A DNA stretch of 64,000 nucleotides, from the NCBI RefSeq assembly GCF_002303885.1, contig NZ_MRCM01000010.1:1-64000 (forward strand). The letters are read 5' to 3'. Source of the DNA: Flavobacterium sp. ACN2. Lineage in GTDB: Bacteria > Bacteroidota > Bacteroidia > Flavobacteriales > Flavobacteriaceae. The notes under the pieces were generated by a model that saw only the letters and a program-made list of their open reading frames with translations, did no database searches and had not been told where the DNA came from. Of the stretch, positions 37,110-46,066 are shown in pieces (position 1 is the first letter of the stretch; each line of letters starts with the position of its first letter). Made by a program: the position numbers and the translations under genes.

Positions 37110-37487
37110 TTATGCAATCGGAGGTCTAAATAGAGAAAGCAGATTCGGATCTGAAAAAAGATCTGATCTGTAAGTTGGAATTTTTGATTGTGGTAATTCT
37201 GGATTGAAAGGAACCGGAAGTAAGTCTTTGTCGTCTAAAATAAAAACAAAGTGAACCGAACTGCTGCTAATGGTTTTAAAAGGAAGCTGCATATCTCGAT
37301 CTCCGTCATTGTCTTTTAAATCTTCTCCCCAATAATGCATAGACAAGAAATCTATGAAGCTTACCCCTTGCAGTTTTTTATGTTCCTGAAAATGTTCTAT
37401 CAGAATTGGCAGTTTATAGAACTGCTGCACAAAACTGCTGTTTGAAGCGATTAGAAAAATGAATATGTAGACAATTAGTTTTCGCAC
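37110..37487 (-). CDS. Small exported protein ending in FRPPIA, upstream of the metal RND operon
   Basis: A 125-residue protein with an N-terminal hydrophobic signal or anchor (residues about 3-20), a middle region with FIDFLSMHYWGEDLKDNDGDRDMQLPF, and the C-terminus LFRPPIA. I suspect it belongs to the small Bacteroidota proteins with a conserved His-Tyr and terminal Pro-Pro motif found next to metal pumps, but it has no Cys. It lies 79 nt upstream of the RND-TolC fusion on the same strand. The product of 63195-63563 shares the FRPPI ending. Function unknown, metal handling inferred. Confidence 0.65.
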   Translation of the reverse strand: MRKLIVYIFIFLIASNSSFVQQFYKLPILIEHFQEHKKLQGVSFIDFLSMHYWGEDLKDNDGDRDMQLPFKTISSSSVHFVFILDDKDLLPVPFNPELPQSKIPTYRSDLFSDPNLLSLFRPPIA

Positions 37488-37751
37488 GAAGCAAATTTAA
37501 TTTAAATTCTCTAAGATTTCATCTTTTTAAACTAGCAAAAGGGTCTTTTAACAATTTAGAAATATGCAATACCGCTTTTACTGCATCCAATATTGATGAA
37601 GCTTGTTTACTATCAAATCGTCAAAATCTAATCCTATCTTCCTAGCTTTCAATGCTGCTATTCTTCTTTATAAAACAAAAACGAGTCAATTCTTATTGAA
37701 TTAACCCGTTTGTGTTTTTAATTTTTTGCAACTGTATTTTTAGTACAGAAT

Positions 37752-38273
37752 TTAAGTATTGCGATTGGAATTTGCATTTTCTTGAAGCTTACCTATTTTT
37801 ACTAAAATCAGATTCTCGTAGGCGTCTTGCCTTTTGTCGCTTTTTCTCCCTGAACTAAATCCTTCACTAATTCTATAATTCTTAATAAACTGGCTTTTCT
37901 TTGCTCCTAAAGCATAATGCCAGCTTCCCATTTCTGATTGAACAAAAATTATAGCTTCATCCAAATTCATTATTTTCTTTTTTGAAAGTAACGGACTTGT
38001 TTTATAAACGGCATTATTACGAGCATCAAACGTAAACTGAATTTTAGCAGCTATTTGAATATCATATAAAAAATGAACCAAAAAGTATACTAAAAATATA
38101 CCAATCACCCAGCGCATTTCTTCTCCTAGATCATTAAAAAACAATAGTAAAGCTATTACTCCTGCCGCTATTCCAACCAAAAACCACCAAGATTGATCTA
38201 GTGATGGCTTTTGCGGATTTAATGAAAATGAATGAAGGGTTTCTTCGATGTTATATCTTTCTCGAATGTTCAT
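37752..38273 (-). CDS. Hypothetical membrane protein (third gene of a small cluster)
   Basis: A 173-residue protein with two adjacent membrane helices (about residues 30-46 and 55-72) and a soluble C-terminal part containing FDARNNAVYKTSPLLSKKKIMNLDEAIIFVQSE. The layout, two helices followed by a beta-rich domain, parallels the preceding gene and resembles bacterial PH-like membrane proteins. No named family is recognised. It overlaps the preceding gene by 23 nt, so the two are translationally coupled. Confidence 0.7.
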   Translation of the reverse strand: MNIRERYNIEETLHSFSLNPQKPSLDQSWWFLVGIAAGVIALLLFFNDLGEEMRWVIGIFLVYFLVHFLYDIQIAAKIQFTFDARNNAVYKTSPLLSKKKIMNLDEAIIFVQSEMGSWHYALGAKKSQFIKNYRISEGFSSGRKSDKRQDAYENLILVKIGKLQENANSNRNT

Positions 38274-38712
38274 CTAAAATTTCATTAATTTCATTCATCA
38301 AATTCTGCATCGATCTGGTTGTAAAAGCTTGAGCGATTCCGGTGCATTTCTCCTTGTTTTCTTTTCTGTAATAAAGATTTAAGGAAACATTTGTTGTAAT
38401 GAGATTATGTTTCACTTTGACCAATTCAAAATTGAGAAAATCAGCAATCGGAATCAGAACGGGTTTATTTATCAATCCGTTTTTTATTCTAAACTCCTTT
38501 CTGTCGAGATCAATACTAAATCCTTCCTGCCAAATCGAAATAAAGCATATAACAGCCAAGACTCCAAAAATGCCAATTACTGCATTATTTTTATAATAAA
38601 TGCCTCCAATAGTAAAAGCAATCATTCCGAGTACCACAATTAGTCCAAAGCCGTATTGCCTTTTCATGACATACAGATTTCCTTCTTTTGTGAATTTCTT
38701 AAGTTGATTCAT
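38251..38712 (-). CDS. Hypothetical membrane protein (second gene of a small cluster)
   Basis: A 153-residue protein. I start it at 38712 (MNQLKKFTKEGNLYV), which has a purine-rich RBS-like stretch just upstream and avoids overlap with the preceding gene, rather than 38739. Two membrane helices (about residues 22-40 and 44-60) are followed by a domain with SIDLDRKEFRIKNGLINKPVLIPIADFLNFELVKV, a bacterial PH-like pattern. Function unknown. It is sandwiched between an exported protein and a similarly built membrane protein. Confidence 0.7.
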   Translation of the reverse strand: MNQLKKFTKEGNLYVMKRQYGFGLIVVLGMIAFTIGGIYYKNNAVIGIFGVLAVICFISIWQEGFSIDLDRKEFRIKNGLINKPVLIPIADFLNFELVKVKHNLITTNVSLNLYYRKENKEKCTGIAQAFTTRSMQNLMNEINEILDEHSRKI

Positions 38713-38716
38713 CTCT

Positions 38717-39163
38717 CTACTCAATTTTAACGCCATCAATAATCAGAGAATCACAAAGAAGTGAAATGTAAGCGCTCGTATAATCGGCAGTTAATTGATC
38801 GCTTAAAGAATCTACTCTTCCTTTTGTGAAATCAAATTTTCTCGTCGGAAGCTTTCCAAATGTATCAGTCATGGTAATCTGACCATCGACTCCAGCTTTA
38901 TTTTTCATTAAAACTGCCAGTAAGGCAATATCTTGTTTTTCAAAATCAAGAGAAAAATAATAATTGTTTTTTACCTCCGACTCTGTTCCACTAACGGTAG
39001 ATTTGGTAAAAGAAAATGTAGCAGATCGCAATACCGCTTTTGTCGTTTTGTTACCATCTTTCAAAGCGATTTCTATTTTAATGCGTTTATCTTCTTGCCC
39101 ATAACTTAATGATGATATAAAAAGGCAAGCGATCATTAACAATGTAAAAAAATTCTTATTCAT
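38717..39163 (-). CDS. Exported protein of unknown function, possibly Hcp/TssD-like
   Basis: A 148-residue protein with a signal peptide (MNKNFFTLLMIACLFISSLSYGQ). The mature part is beta-rich: AVLRSATFSFTKSTVSGTESEVKNNYYFSLDF, then GQITMTDTFGKLPTRKFDFTKGRVDSLSDQL, ending YISLLCDSLIIDGVKIE. The order of strands and the closing IDGVKIE resemble Bacteroidota TssD (Hcp) tube proteins, but a signal peptide would be wrong for a type VI tube subunit and no other type VI gene is here. I therefore leave it unassigned. It heads a three-gene cluster with two membrane proteins. Confidence 0.6.
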   Translation of the reverse strand: MNKNFFTLLMIACLFISSLSYGQEDKRIKIEIALKDGNKTTKAVLRSATFSFTKSTVSGTESEVKNNYYFSLDFEKQDIALLAVLMKNKAGVDGQITMTDTFGKLPTRKFDFTKGRVDSLSDQLTADYTSAYISLLCDSLIIDGVKIE

Positions 39164-39410
39164 AATTTTATAGTTTTAAAAATAATTTATACCAGCAAGA
39201 TTACTACTAAGATCAACTTGCTACAATTCGAAATTGGCAAATGGATGCTTTAGATTTTTATTTGGTAATTCTATGCCAGTATCGAGAAAAAGAGCTCTTT
39301 AACCACTTCTACACAGAGACTTTACAAGGGAATTTCTTGTCAAATTTGAGGGGTGATTTTTTTGGTCAGTCTATTTTCAATTTGTACTTTGGCCTTAATT
39401 ACCACAATAT

Positions 39411-41429
39411 ATGCACGAAAAAACTACTTTAAATCAGATCAAAAACAGGAAAACGAAATGGTTGTTCTCGTTTCTAATTTTGTTTTTCATCACCACTTTA
39501 AATGCACAAATTTCGGCTGTCGAAAAGATTGCATCCTATGGCTATTCCAAACGTTTTTCTGATTCATCTGCCAGTAAAAAAATTCAGCAGCAAGCTCTTG
39601 CTTTAGCCAAGAAAAAAAAGAATATCGACGATGAAGTTATTTGTTATTCGTATCTCGCTCTTACACAAAGACGTTTATTGCATTTAAAAGAATTTACTCG
39701 TTATGCAGACACTGCTTATATTTTAGCTCAAAAAAGCAACCAAATAAGAGTTAAAGCTTTTGCTTCTCTAGCAATGGGAAATTTAAAGTCTTATATAGAT
39801 GATAAACCTCAGGCCATCGATCATTTATTGCATTCGTATACCCTTTTCTCAAAAATAAATGCTCATGATCAATGCGCTAAAATCGCGTCCGATATATCGT
39901 ATCTATTTTCTCCGGCATCGCCAGAAAAGGTTCATAAATATGCACAAGAGGCTTTAGAACATGCTTATAAAGCAAAAGATCCAGAAAGTAAATTGTATGC
40001 AAGATTGGCTTACGGAGGTTATTTGACCGATAAACTCGAATCTGGAACAGAGAAAGATTGGCAAAAGACTTTGGATTTTTTAAAAACTACAGTTGCACTT
40101 GCCGAAAAAGAATCTTTTGATATCATTAGCAAAAGCAATATCGGAATCGCTTACATCAATCTGGCAGATCTTTATTCTAAAGGTCCGAAACCAATTAATG
40201 AAACTGCCTTGTTTGACAACCTCGAAAAAGCTACTGCAATTGCCAAAAAATACAATATTAAAATCATTTACAGAAGCGCCATAGGCCTTCAAGGTTTTTA
40301 TTATACCGAAAAAGGAAATTATGTAAAAGCCGAAATGCTTTTTATTGAAGGAATAAAATACCAGCTTAGCCTACCTTATACCGATAATTATTTATTAGCC
40401 ACTTTTTACAATTGCTTAAAAGAAGTTTCTGCAAAACGCCATGATTTTGAAGCGTATTATGCGTACGATACCTTGTTTACGAAATACAATCAGTTAAAAT
40501 ATAATGAAACCACTCAGAAGCTATTGCAAAATGCAGATGCCCGATTTGAGTCTTCCAAAAAAATGGAGCGTATAAAACAGCTTGAATTGGAAAATGAATT
40601 GGAGCAGCAAAATAAACTTTTAGGCTACGGAATTGCTGGAGTTCTATTGCTTGGACTTGTTTTTATGTTTCGTTCCTACTATTTCAGGCAACGTTATTAT
40701 TTAAAGCGTGAGGAAATTTTAAAGCAAGAACAAACCAATAGTGAATTAAAACTGCAATTAATGGAAAAAGAAACCATTGAAAACCTTGCAACTAGACTTT
40801 CATTAGAAAGAAGATTATTGCGTTCTCAAATGGATCCGCATTTTATTTTTAATGCTTTGGGAAATATTCAGAGTATGATTTTGCAGAAAGATACGATTCC
40901 GGCGGTTTCTTATTTGAATAAATTTGCCAAACTCACACGCCAGATTCTAGAACAATCGAGAAAGGAAACCATTTCTTTAGAAGAAGAAATTGGTACTTTA
41001 AAAAATTATATCGAATTGCAGCAGTTGCGTCTTAATAATAGTTTTGAATATGCTATTGTATGCGATGAATCTGTGGAAGAGGATATTCTAATTCCGCCAC
41101 TTTTAATTCAGCCTTTTATTGAAAATGCTGTTGAACACGGATTAAAGCCAAAACCAAAAGAAGAAAAAGGTCTATTGCAGATTAATTTCTCACAGCAAAC
41201 GGAACAAAAAAATCTAATCTGCACCATAAAAGACAACGGAATCGGACTTACAGCTTCGAGAAAATTGAAAACAAACGAAAATCATACCTCTCTTTCTACC
41301 ACAATTACTGACGAAAGATTAGCAAAAATGCAAAAAGACCATCCGTATGCTGGTTTTCAGGTTTTAGAGCGCAATGCAGACAACGGAGAAACGGGCTGCA
41401 TTGTTATTATTAATATTCCAATATTGTAA
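39411..41429 (+). CDS. LytS-type sensor histidine kinase with TPR sensor domain
   Basis: A 672-residue kinase. A signal-anchor (residues about 16-33, ...TLNAQ) precedes a periplasmic TPR-like helical domain (about 40-390), a membrane helix near 404-422 (GYGIAGVLLLGLVFMF), a coiled coil, then the His_kinase domain with His477 in RSQMDPHFIFNALGNIQ and the HATPase N box LIQPFIENAVEHGLKPK. This architecture is common in Bacteroidota and its signal is usually unknown. The LytTR regulator follows after 3 nt and is surely its partner. Confidence 0.92.
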   Translation: MHEKTTLNQIKNRKTKWLFSFLILFFITTLNAQISAVEKIASYGYSKRFSDSSASKKIQQQALALAKKKKNIDDEVICYSYLALTQRRLLHLKEFTRYADTAYILAQKSNQIRVKAFASLAMGNLKSYIDDKPQAIDHLLHSYTLFSKINAHDQCAKIASDISYLFSPASPEKVHKYAQEALEHAYKAKDPESKLYARLAYGGYLTDKLESGTEKDWQKTLDFLKTTVALAEKESFDIISKSNIGIAYINLADLYSKGPKPINETALFDNLEKATAIAKKYNIKIIYRSAIGLQGFYYTEKGNYVKAEMLFIEGIKYQLSLPYTDNYLLATFYNCLKEVSAKRHDFEAYYAYDTLFTKYNQLKYNETTQKLLQNADARFESSKKMERIKQLELENELEQQNKLLGYGIAGVLLLGLVFMFRSYYFRQRYYLKREEILKQEQTNSELKLQLMEKETIENLATRLSLERRLLRSQMDPHFIFNALGNIQSMILQKDTIPAVSYLNKFAKLTRQILEQSRKETISLEEEIGTLKNYIELQQLRLNNSFEYAIVCDESVEEDILIPPLLIQPFIENAVEHGLKPKPKEEKGLLQINFSQQTEQKNLICTIKDNGIGLTASRKLKTNENHTSLSTTITDERLAKMQKDHPYAGFQVLERNADNGETGCIVIINIPIL

Positions 41430-41432
41430 AAA

Positions 41433-42173
41433 ATGTACAAAACTATCATTATAGAAGACGAACAGCGCATTCGCGAAGCTTTATCCATCATGTTGGAAAT
41501 GGTTGCCCCAGAAGAAATTCAGATTATCGCTTACGCAGAAAGTGTCGAAGAAGCTGTAAAATTAATTGACCGCATGCAGCCCGATTTGGTTTTTATGGAT
41601 ATTATGCTTCAAAACGGAACTGGGTTTGATGTTCTAAAACAAATTTCCTTCAACTCTTTTCATCTTATTTTTACAACTGCTTACGAACAGCACGCCATTA
41701 ATGCTTTCAAATATAGCGCTATAGATTATCTGCTAAAACCAATTGATCCGGACGAACTTAGAACTGCAATTGAAAGGATTTCGCTTTTACAAGAAAGAGT
41801 TTTAGAAAAACAGCAATTAAGCGAATTGCAAAATAACCTTACCAAAACTCCCGACCGCATTATATTGCCCACGCAAGAGGCTATGTATGTAGTTAAATTA
41901 GAACAAATTACAAGATGCGAAACTTCGGGTTCTTACACCACTTTCTTTTTGACCGATGGCCGAAAAATTATGGTTTCTAAACCTTTAAAAAATTATGAAG
42001 ATTTGCTGGAACCTCCAATGTTTTTCCGCATTCATCAGTCGCATTTGATCAATGTAAATTCCATTATAAGTTATTCTCGCGAAGGAATGGTTCATATGAA
42101 CGACAAATCGGTTGTGCCTATTTCAAGAGGAAAAAAGGAGCAATTTTTCAAATTAATGAAAGAGGAAATTTAA
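41433..42173 (+). CDS. LytTR-family response regulator
   Basis: A 246-residue regulator. The receiver domain has IIEDEQRIRE, phospho-acceptor Asp56 (LVFMDIML) and Lys about 107 (YLLKPIDPDEL). The LytTR DNA-binding domain spans about 145-245, with YVVKLEQITRCETSGSYTTFFL and FFRIHQSHLINVNSI. It is the cognate partner of the TPR kinase 3 nt upstream. Targets are unknown. The following short membrane gene is a candidate because it lies next in the same direction. Confidence 0.92.
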   Translation: MYKTIIIEDEQRIREALSIMLEMVAPEEIQIIAYAESVEEAVKLIDRMQPDLVFMDIMLQNGTGFDVLKQISFNSFHLIFTTAYEQHAINAFKYSAIDYLLKPIDPDELRTAIERISLLQERVLEKQQLSELQNNLTKTPDRIILPTQEAMYVVKLEQITRCETSGSYTTFFLTDGRKIMVSKPLKNYEDLLEPPMFFRIHQSHLINVNSIISYSREGMVHMNDKSVVPISRGKKEQFFKLMKEEI

Positions 42174-42306
42174 CCTTTTGAAAAATACATTTTACCTCTT
42201 ACCGATTTAAATCTAACCAATACCAACCAAAAAGCACAGTAGACAAAGTAACTATTTCAGGTCCTATTCCTAGTTTCTATTTTTGACCCAATAAATAACT
42301 TAAACT

Positions 42307-42636
42307 ATGAATAATAAAACCCTTTCTATTCTTAGCTATGTCACTATTATTGGTTGGATTATAGCTTTTGTTAAAAGTAAAGATTTAACACCTAAAAGTG
42401 ATTTGGTAAGATACCATTTAAAACAAGGATTCGGAATTTTTCTGGTTTCTTTAGTCGTAAATGTTGCTTTGTCTATTATTGTAACTATCGTTCCAGCGCT
42501 TTACTTTTTGAGCTACATTGGATACGTTATTTTTATTTTATGGATTTTTGGAATCATAAATGCGGCTAACGAACAAAAGAAACCAATTCCGTTAGTTGGA
42601 CAAGTTTTTGAAGATAAATTCAGCTTTATTGACTAA
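42307..42636 (+). CDS. Small membrane protein, DUF4870 / Tic20-like
   Basis: A 109-residue inner-membrane protein with three to four hydrophobic helices: LSILSYVTIIGWIIAFV, then DLVRYHLKQGFGIFLVSLVV (the RYHLKQG motif is characteristic), ALYFLSYIGYVIFILWIFGIINAANEQKKPIPLVG at the C-terminus. Proteins of this type are annotated DUF4870 or import-component proteins. No transport role is shown here. It follows the LytTR regulator after 133 nt. Confidence 0.8.
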   Translation: MNNKTLSILSYVTIIGWIIAFVKSKDLTPKSDLVRYHLKQGFGIFLVSLVVNVALSIIVTIVPALYFLSYIGYVIFILWIFGIINAANEQKKPIPLVGQVFEDKFSFID

Positions 42637-42768
42637 TCGGTCTTGCTTTTTTTAGCTGACGTTTTTATTTTTTGGATGTAGGAGATGATTCTCAGAGAAC
42701 TTCTGTAGCTATGGTAGCGCCGAATAGTATTTGAGGATCTTTCTACTTTTAAAACAAAAACTAAAAAT

Positions 42769-43062
42769 TTATGCCAAACCTTCCAATTGCTGAAAAACAG
42801 GAATTAAAGCTTTTCCTTTTTCTGTTAAATTATACTCGATATGAAGAGGTTTTAGTTTAATAGTTACCTTTTCCAACAAACCTTCTTCTTCCAATTCTTT
42901 TAAAGCTGTAGCCAAAGATTGCTTATTTGAGCCTTGAATTTGGCGTAGCAAATTATTAAAACGTAAAGGCGATTCTGTAGCCAAACGAAAAATTTCTGCT
43001 TTCCATTTGCCAGATAACATTTTTAAGAGTCTTTGTGCTGGACAAGTTTCTGTTTCTTCCAT
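42769..43062 (-). CDS. HxlR-family transcriptional regulator
   Basis: A 97-residue winged-helix regulator with the family order CPAQRLLKMLSGKWKAEIFRL (N-terminal Cys8), PLRFNNLLRQIQGSNKQSLATALKELEEEGLLEKV (recognition region) and VEYNLTEKGKALIPVFQQL-like end. HxlR proteins often respond to electrophiles or redox through the N-terminal Cys. It is divergent from the small membrane protein at 43152, and the 89-bp gap holds an inverted repeat GTCAA-N6-TTGAC that could be its operator. Confidence 0.88.
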   Translation of the reverse strand: MEETETCPAQRLLKMLSGKWKAEIFRLATESPLRFNNLLRQIQGSNKQSLATALKELEEEGLLEKVTIKLKPLHIEYNLTEKGKALIPVFQQLEGLA

Positions 43063-43076
43063 AATTAATTGGGGTA

Positions 43077-43092
43077 GTCAAAAAAAATTGAC
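43077..43092. promoter_or_regulatory. Candidate HxlR operator
   Basis: GTCAA (43077-43081), 6 nt, TTGAC (43088-43092): a perfect 5-bp inverted repeat just upstream of the hxlR-type start codon, between the divergent genes. Confidence 0.4.
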
Positions 43093-43151
43093 CTATTGTT
43101 TTCGAACGTTTTTTAATTAAAATTTGCTTTAATTCTAAGTAAAAATATAAA

Positions 43152-43397
43152 ATGAAAGCAAAGAAACCAAGCGAAATGAGTATCGAAGAGTTATTAAAAA
43201 CGCAAAAAACAATTAAAACAACCATTAAGGTTTTGATTCTAATTGCCATCTTATTACTTCTCCTTATTGTATTTATTTTCCTCGAAAAAGGACTTTTAAC
43301 TTTAATGATCTTTCCGTTGTCTATGGCTTTCCTTATTGTCAATTCTAATTTTCTAAAAGAGATTCAAGAAGAAATCGCTACACGAAACCTCGAATAG
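43152..43397 (+). CDS. Small two-helix membrane protein
   Basis: An 81-residue protein beginning MKAKKPSEMSIEELLKTQKTIKT, then two hydrophobic helices (about 25-45 and 48-65) and a short charged end (LKEIQEEIATRNLE). Similar small proteins in Flavobacteria carry the annotation redox-active disulfide protein, but this one has no Cys, so that name would mislead. It is divergent from the HxlR regulator and is its most likely target. Function unknown. Confidence 0.7.
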   Translation: MKAKKPSEMSIEELLKTQKTIKTTIKVLILIAILLLLLIVFIFLEKGLLTLMIFPLSMAFLIVNSNFLKEIQEEIATRNLE

Positions 43398-43501
43398 AAG
43401 CACAAAATGAGATCGTTTTTCTTTATTTAAATTTCATTTTTCTTAACTAAAAGTCTTGCAAAAAAAATTACATTTGGGCTCCCTAAATAAGCCCATAAAT
43501 T

Positions 43502-45856
43502 ATGATTATTAGCAAAAAGACTTTTTATTTTTCCTCCTTATTTTTACTTCTATTATTTTCGCAGTTCAACTACGCGCAACAGCAACAAACCGTTAAAAAA
43601 GAAAGCCGCGGAAGACTATTTAACGACTCTACAGCCACAGACAGCGATTATTTAATGGCTATTGAAAAAGCCAGCGAAGTATTAGAATCTGCCTACAATG
43701 ATATTGATTTTGCAGGCGATACGCGTCATCTTTTTGGCGAAATGAAACGTACAGAAAGCAAGCTGGATTTGATCTTAGCTAGTTTAAAAGGAGCAAATCC
43801 GAATGTGCGCAACCAACAAATGTACCGATTGGTTCTACAAGAAATCCAACAAGAATTAGAAGAACAGAACAAAGCAATTAATGCTAAAAATCTGGATCTT
43901 GAGAACATCAAAAAACGTGTAATTGATCTACGTAAAGACAAAACTTTAATTAGTTTATTAAAAGACACTATTCGTCGCAAACAGTTTCAGAAGGAATTCG
44001 GAAGTCTTAAAAAAAGATATCTTGCAACTGATAGTTTAATGACGAAAAATCAAACTACTTTAAACAATAAAAAACGACTTACCGTACAGCGAAAAATTTC
44101 TGTTTCTAATGCCTTGGTAGCCGTTGAAGGAAAACTGGAGAAATCTGGAATCAGTATTTTCAATAAAGAATATCCTTCTTTATGGCAGATTAACGATTCT
44201 GCCACAAAGAAAAAAGTAACCCACAATATAAAGGCAAAAATCATAATTGAAGAAAATGTCGCTGCGTATTACTTAGGTTACAAAGCTGGCGGGCTTATTA
44301 CGCTATTTTTCTTTATGGGTCTTTTATTTTGGTATATTTCTCGAAATATCAAATACCTTACTACAAACGGTTATGCTGAAAACCTACAGCTTTTAAACTT
44401 TAAATATTTAAATCGAGGGGTTTTATTGCCCGTTTTAGTCATTGCGCTAAACATTGCTGTAGTCTCCAATTTATACGCTCCTGCTCTATTTTTAGAATTA
44501 ATTCAGCTTTTCCTGCTTGGGGTTTTAATCTTCCTTTTCAAAAATCAATGGTCTGGAGTTGCCATGAGAAATTGGCTTTTCCTTTTAGGATTGTTCTTTG
44601 CTCTTTGTTTCCTAGACTTGTTTATTACAATCGGATTATTGCAACGATTGGCTTTTGTAGCCATTAATATTTTAGGTATTCGTTACGGTTTGGTTCAGAT
44701 TAAAACACTTAAAGAAGAACTTTATATAAAAGGCTTTTTTAAATGGGCAAGTATCATTTTTATTAGCTTAAATGTCTTGTCTATTCTTTACAATTTATTC
44801 GGGAGAGTTTCTCTTTCTAATATGTTAAGCATTACAGCTTTTATATCGCTCACTCAAATTGTTGCTTTAAGTGTGCTTTTGAAGATTATTTTGGAAATTA
44901 TTTTGCTTCAAATCTACACGACTAGAGTAAAAAGAGGAATTGAAAAAATGTTTGATTACGAAAGTTTATCCGACACTTTGAAAAAGCCATTTATTATTGC
45001 CATTAGCTATATGTGGCTGATTGTAATTGCTTCAAATTTGAACATCTGGGAATCACTTCGCGCTGCTTTAGCGAAGTTATTAAGTCATCCAAATACCATT
45101 GGAAGCATTACGTTTACTTTAGGCAATGTTGTTTTATTCTTTATTATTATTTGGGCGGCGCACTTACTACAGAAATATGTTGCTTATTTCTTTGGCGAAA
45201 TTGACGATGAAAACGAAGAGAACATCAATAAAAGACAGCACTCCAAATTACTTATTACAAGATTGGTTGTTTTAATAAGCGGTTATCTGCTTGCTGTTGC
45301 AGCTTCTGGAATGCCATTAGATAAATTGAGTATTCTTTTGGGAGCTTTAGGTGTCGGTGTCGGACTTGGGCTTCAGAATGTGGTTAATAATTTTGTTTCG
45401 GGAATCATATTGATTTTTGATAAGCCAATTCAGGTTGGCGATGTTGTAGAAATTAGTTCAGAATCTGGCCGAATCAAGTCTATGGGACTTCGTACCACTA
45501 AAATTAATGCTCCAAACGGCGCTGAAATCATTATTCCGAATGGTAACTTGTTATCTCAAAATATCACCAACTGGACATATACTGACAATTTTAAACTGGT
45601 TGAAATCACTTTTGAAATTAATGGAGAAACAATCCCAGAAGAAATTAATACTGTAGTAAATGAAACGCTTGCTAATCTACCATTGGTAAACAATTCAAAA
45701 CCATCACAAATATATTACAGCTCAATTTCTGACGGAAAATATAAACTTTTAATCAAGTTTTGGTGCAGTATTTATCGAACGGAAGAAACAATAAGTTCGG
45801 CACGACAGGAACTTTATATCAGTTTCAAAAACAAAGGTTTAACTTTCTCAAGTTAG
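43502..45856 (+). CDS. Large MscS-family mechanosensitive ion channel
   Basis: A 784-residue channel. A signal peptide (to about 25) and a periplasmic coiled-coil region (about 40-240) precede about ten membrane helices. The MscS core lies at about 590-780, with the pore helix LGALGVGVGLGLQNVVNNFVSGIILIFDKPIQVGDVVEI and the beta domain TKINAPNGAEIIIPNGNLLSQNITNWT. It resembles the MscK/YbiO type that releases solutes on hypo-osmotic shock. It is a single gene with its own terminator. Confidence 0.92.
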   Translation: MIISKKTFYFSSLFLLLLFSQFNYAQQQQTVKKESRGRLFNDSTATDSDYLMAIEKASEVLESAYNDIDFAGDTRHLFGEMKRTESKLDLILASLKGANPNVRNQQMYRLVLQEIQQELEEQNKAINAKNLDLENIKKRVIDLRKDKTLISLLKDTIRRKQFQKEFGSLKKRYLATDSLMTKNQTTLNNKKRLTVQRKISVSNALVAVEGKLEKSGISIFNKEYPSLWQINDSATKKKVTHNIKAKIIIEENVAAYYLGYKAGGLITLFFFMGLLFWYISRNIKYLTTNGYAENLQLLNFKYLNRGVLLPVLVIALNIAVVSNLYAPALFLELIQLFLLGVLIFLFKNQWSGVAMRNWLFLLGLFFALCFLDLFITIGLLQRLAFVAINILGIRYGLVQIKTLKEELYIKGFFKWASIIFISLNVLSILYNLFGRVSLSNMLSITAFISLTQIVALSVLLKIILEIILLQIYTTRVKRGIEKMFDYESLSDTLKKPFIIAISYMWLIVIASNLNIWESLRAALAKLLSHPNTIGSITFTLGNVVLFFIIIWAAHLLQKYVAYFFGEIDDENEENINKRQHSKLLITRLVVLISGYLLAVAASGMPLDKLSILLGALGVGVGLGLQNVVNNFVSGIILIFDKPIQVGDVVEISSESGRIKSMGLRTTKINAPNGAEIIIPNGNLLSQNITNWTYTDNFKLVEITFEINGETIPEEINTVVNETLANLPLVNNSKPSQIYYSSISDGKYKLLIKFWCSIYRTEETISSARQELYISFKNKGLTFSS

Positions 45857-45865
45857 ATTTAAGAC

Positions 45866-45897
45866 AAAAAAGGCGGTAATTGATTACCGCCTTTTTT
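45866..45897 (+). terminator. Terminator of the MscS-type gene
   Basis: A 15-bp stem AAAAAAGGCGGTAAT (45866-45880) with its complement (45883-45897), 2-nt loop, T-rich tail. Confidence 0.85.
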
Positions 45898-46017
45898 TAT
45901 GCCTTACAATTTGCAATTTTTCTATCTTTTTATAGTAATATGTTAAATAATAGCATTTTACTAAAAACAGGTAAAAACCCGTGTACCCACAATTTAGTTA
46001 TAAAGTAATTTAGCATT

Positions 46018-46032
46018 GTAGTAAAATACTAC
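46018..46032 (+). promoter_or_regulatory. Inverted repeat in the tail-collar gene leader
   Basis: GTAGTA-AAA-TACTAC is a perfect 6-bp inverted repeat, 34 nt before the ATG, overlapping a -7-like TAGCATTG (46011-46018). It could be an operator for a repressor over the promoter or a small 5'-leader hairpin. Confidence 0.45.
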
Positions 46033-46066
46033 GAAAACTAACATTAACTATTAAATCTTAAAAATT

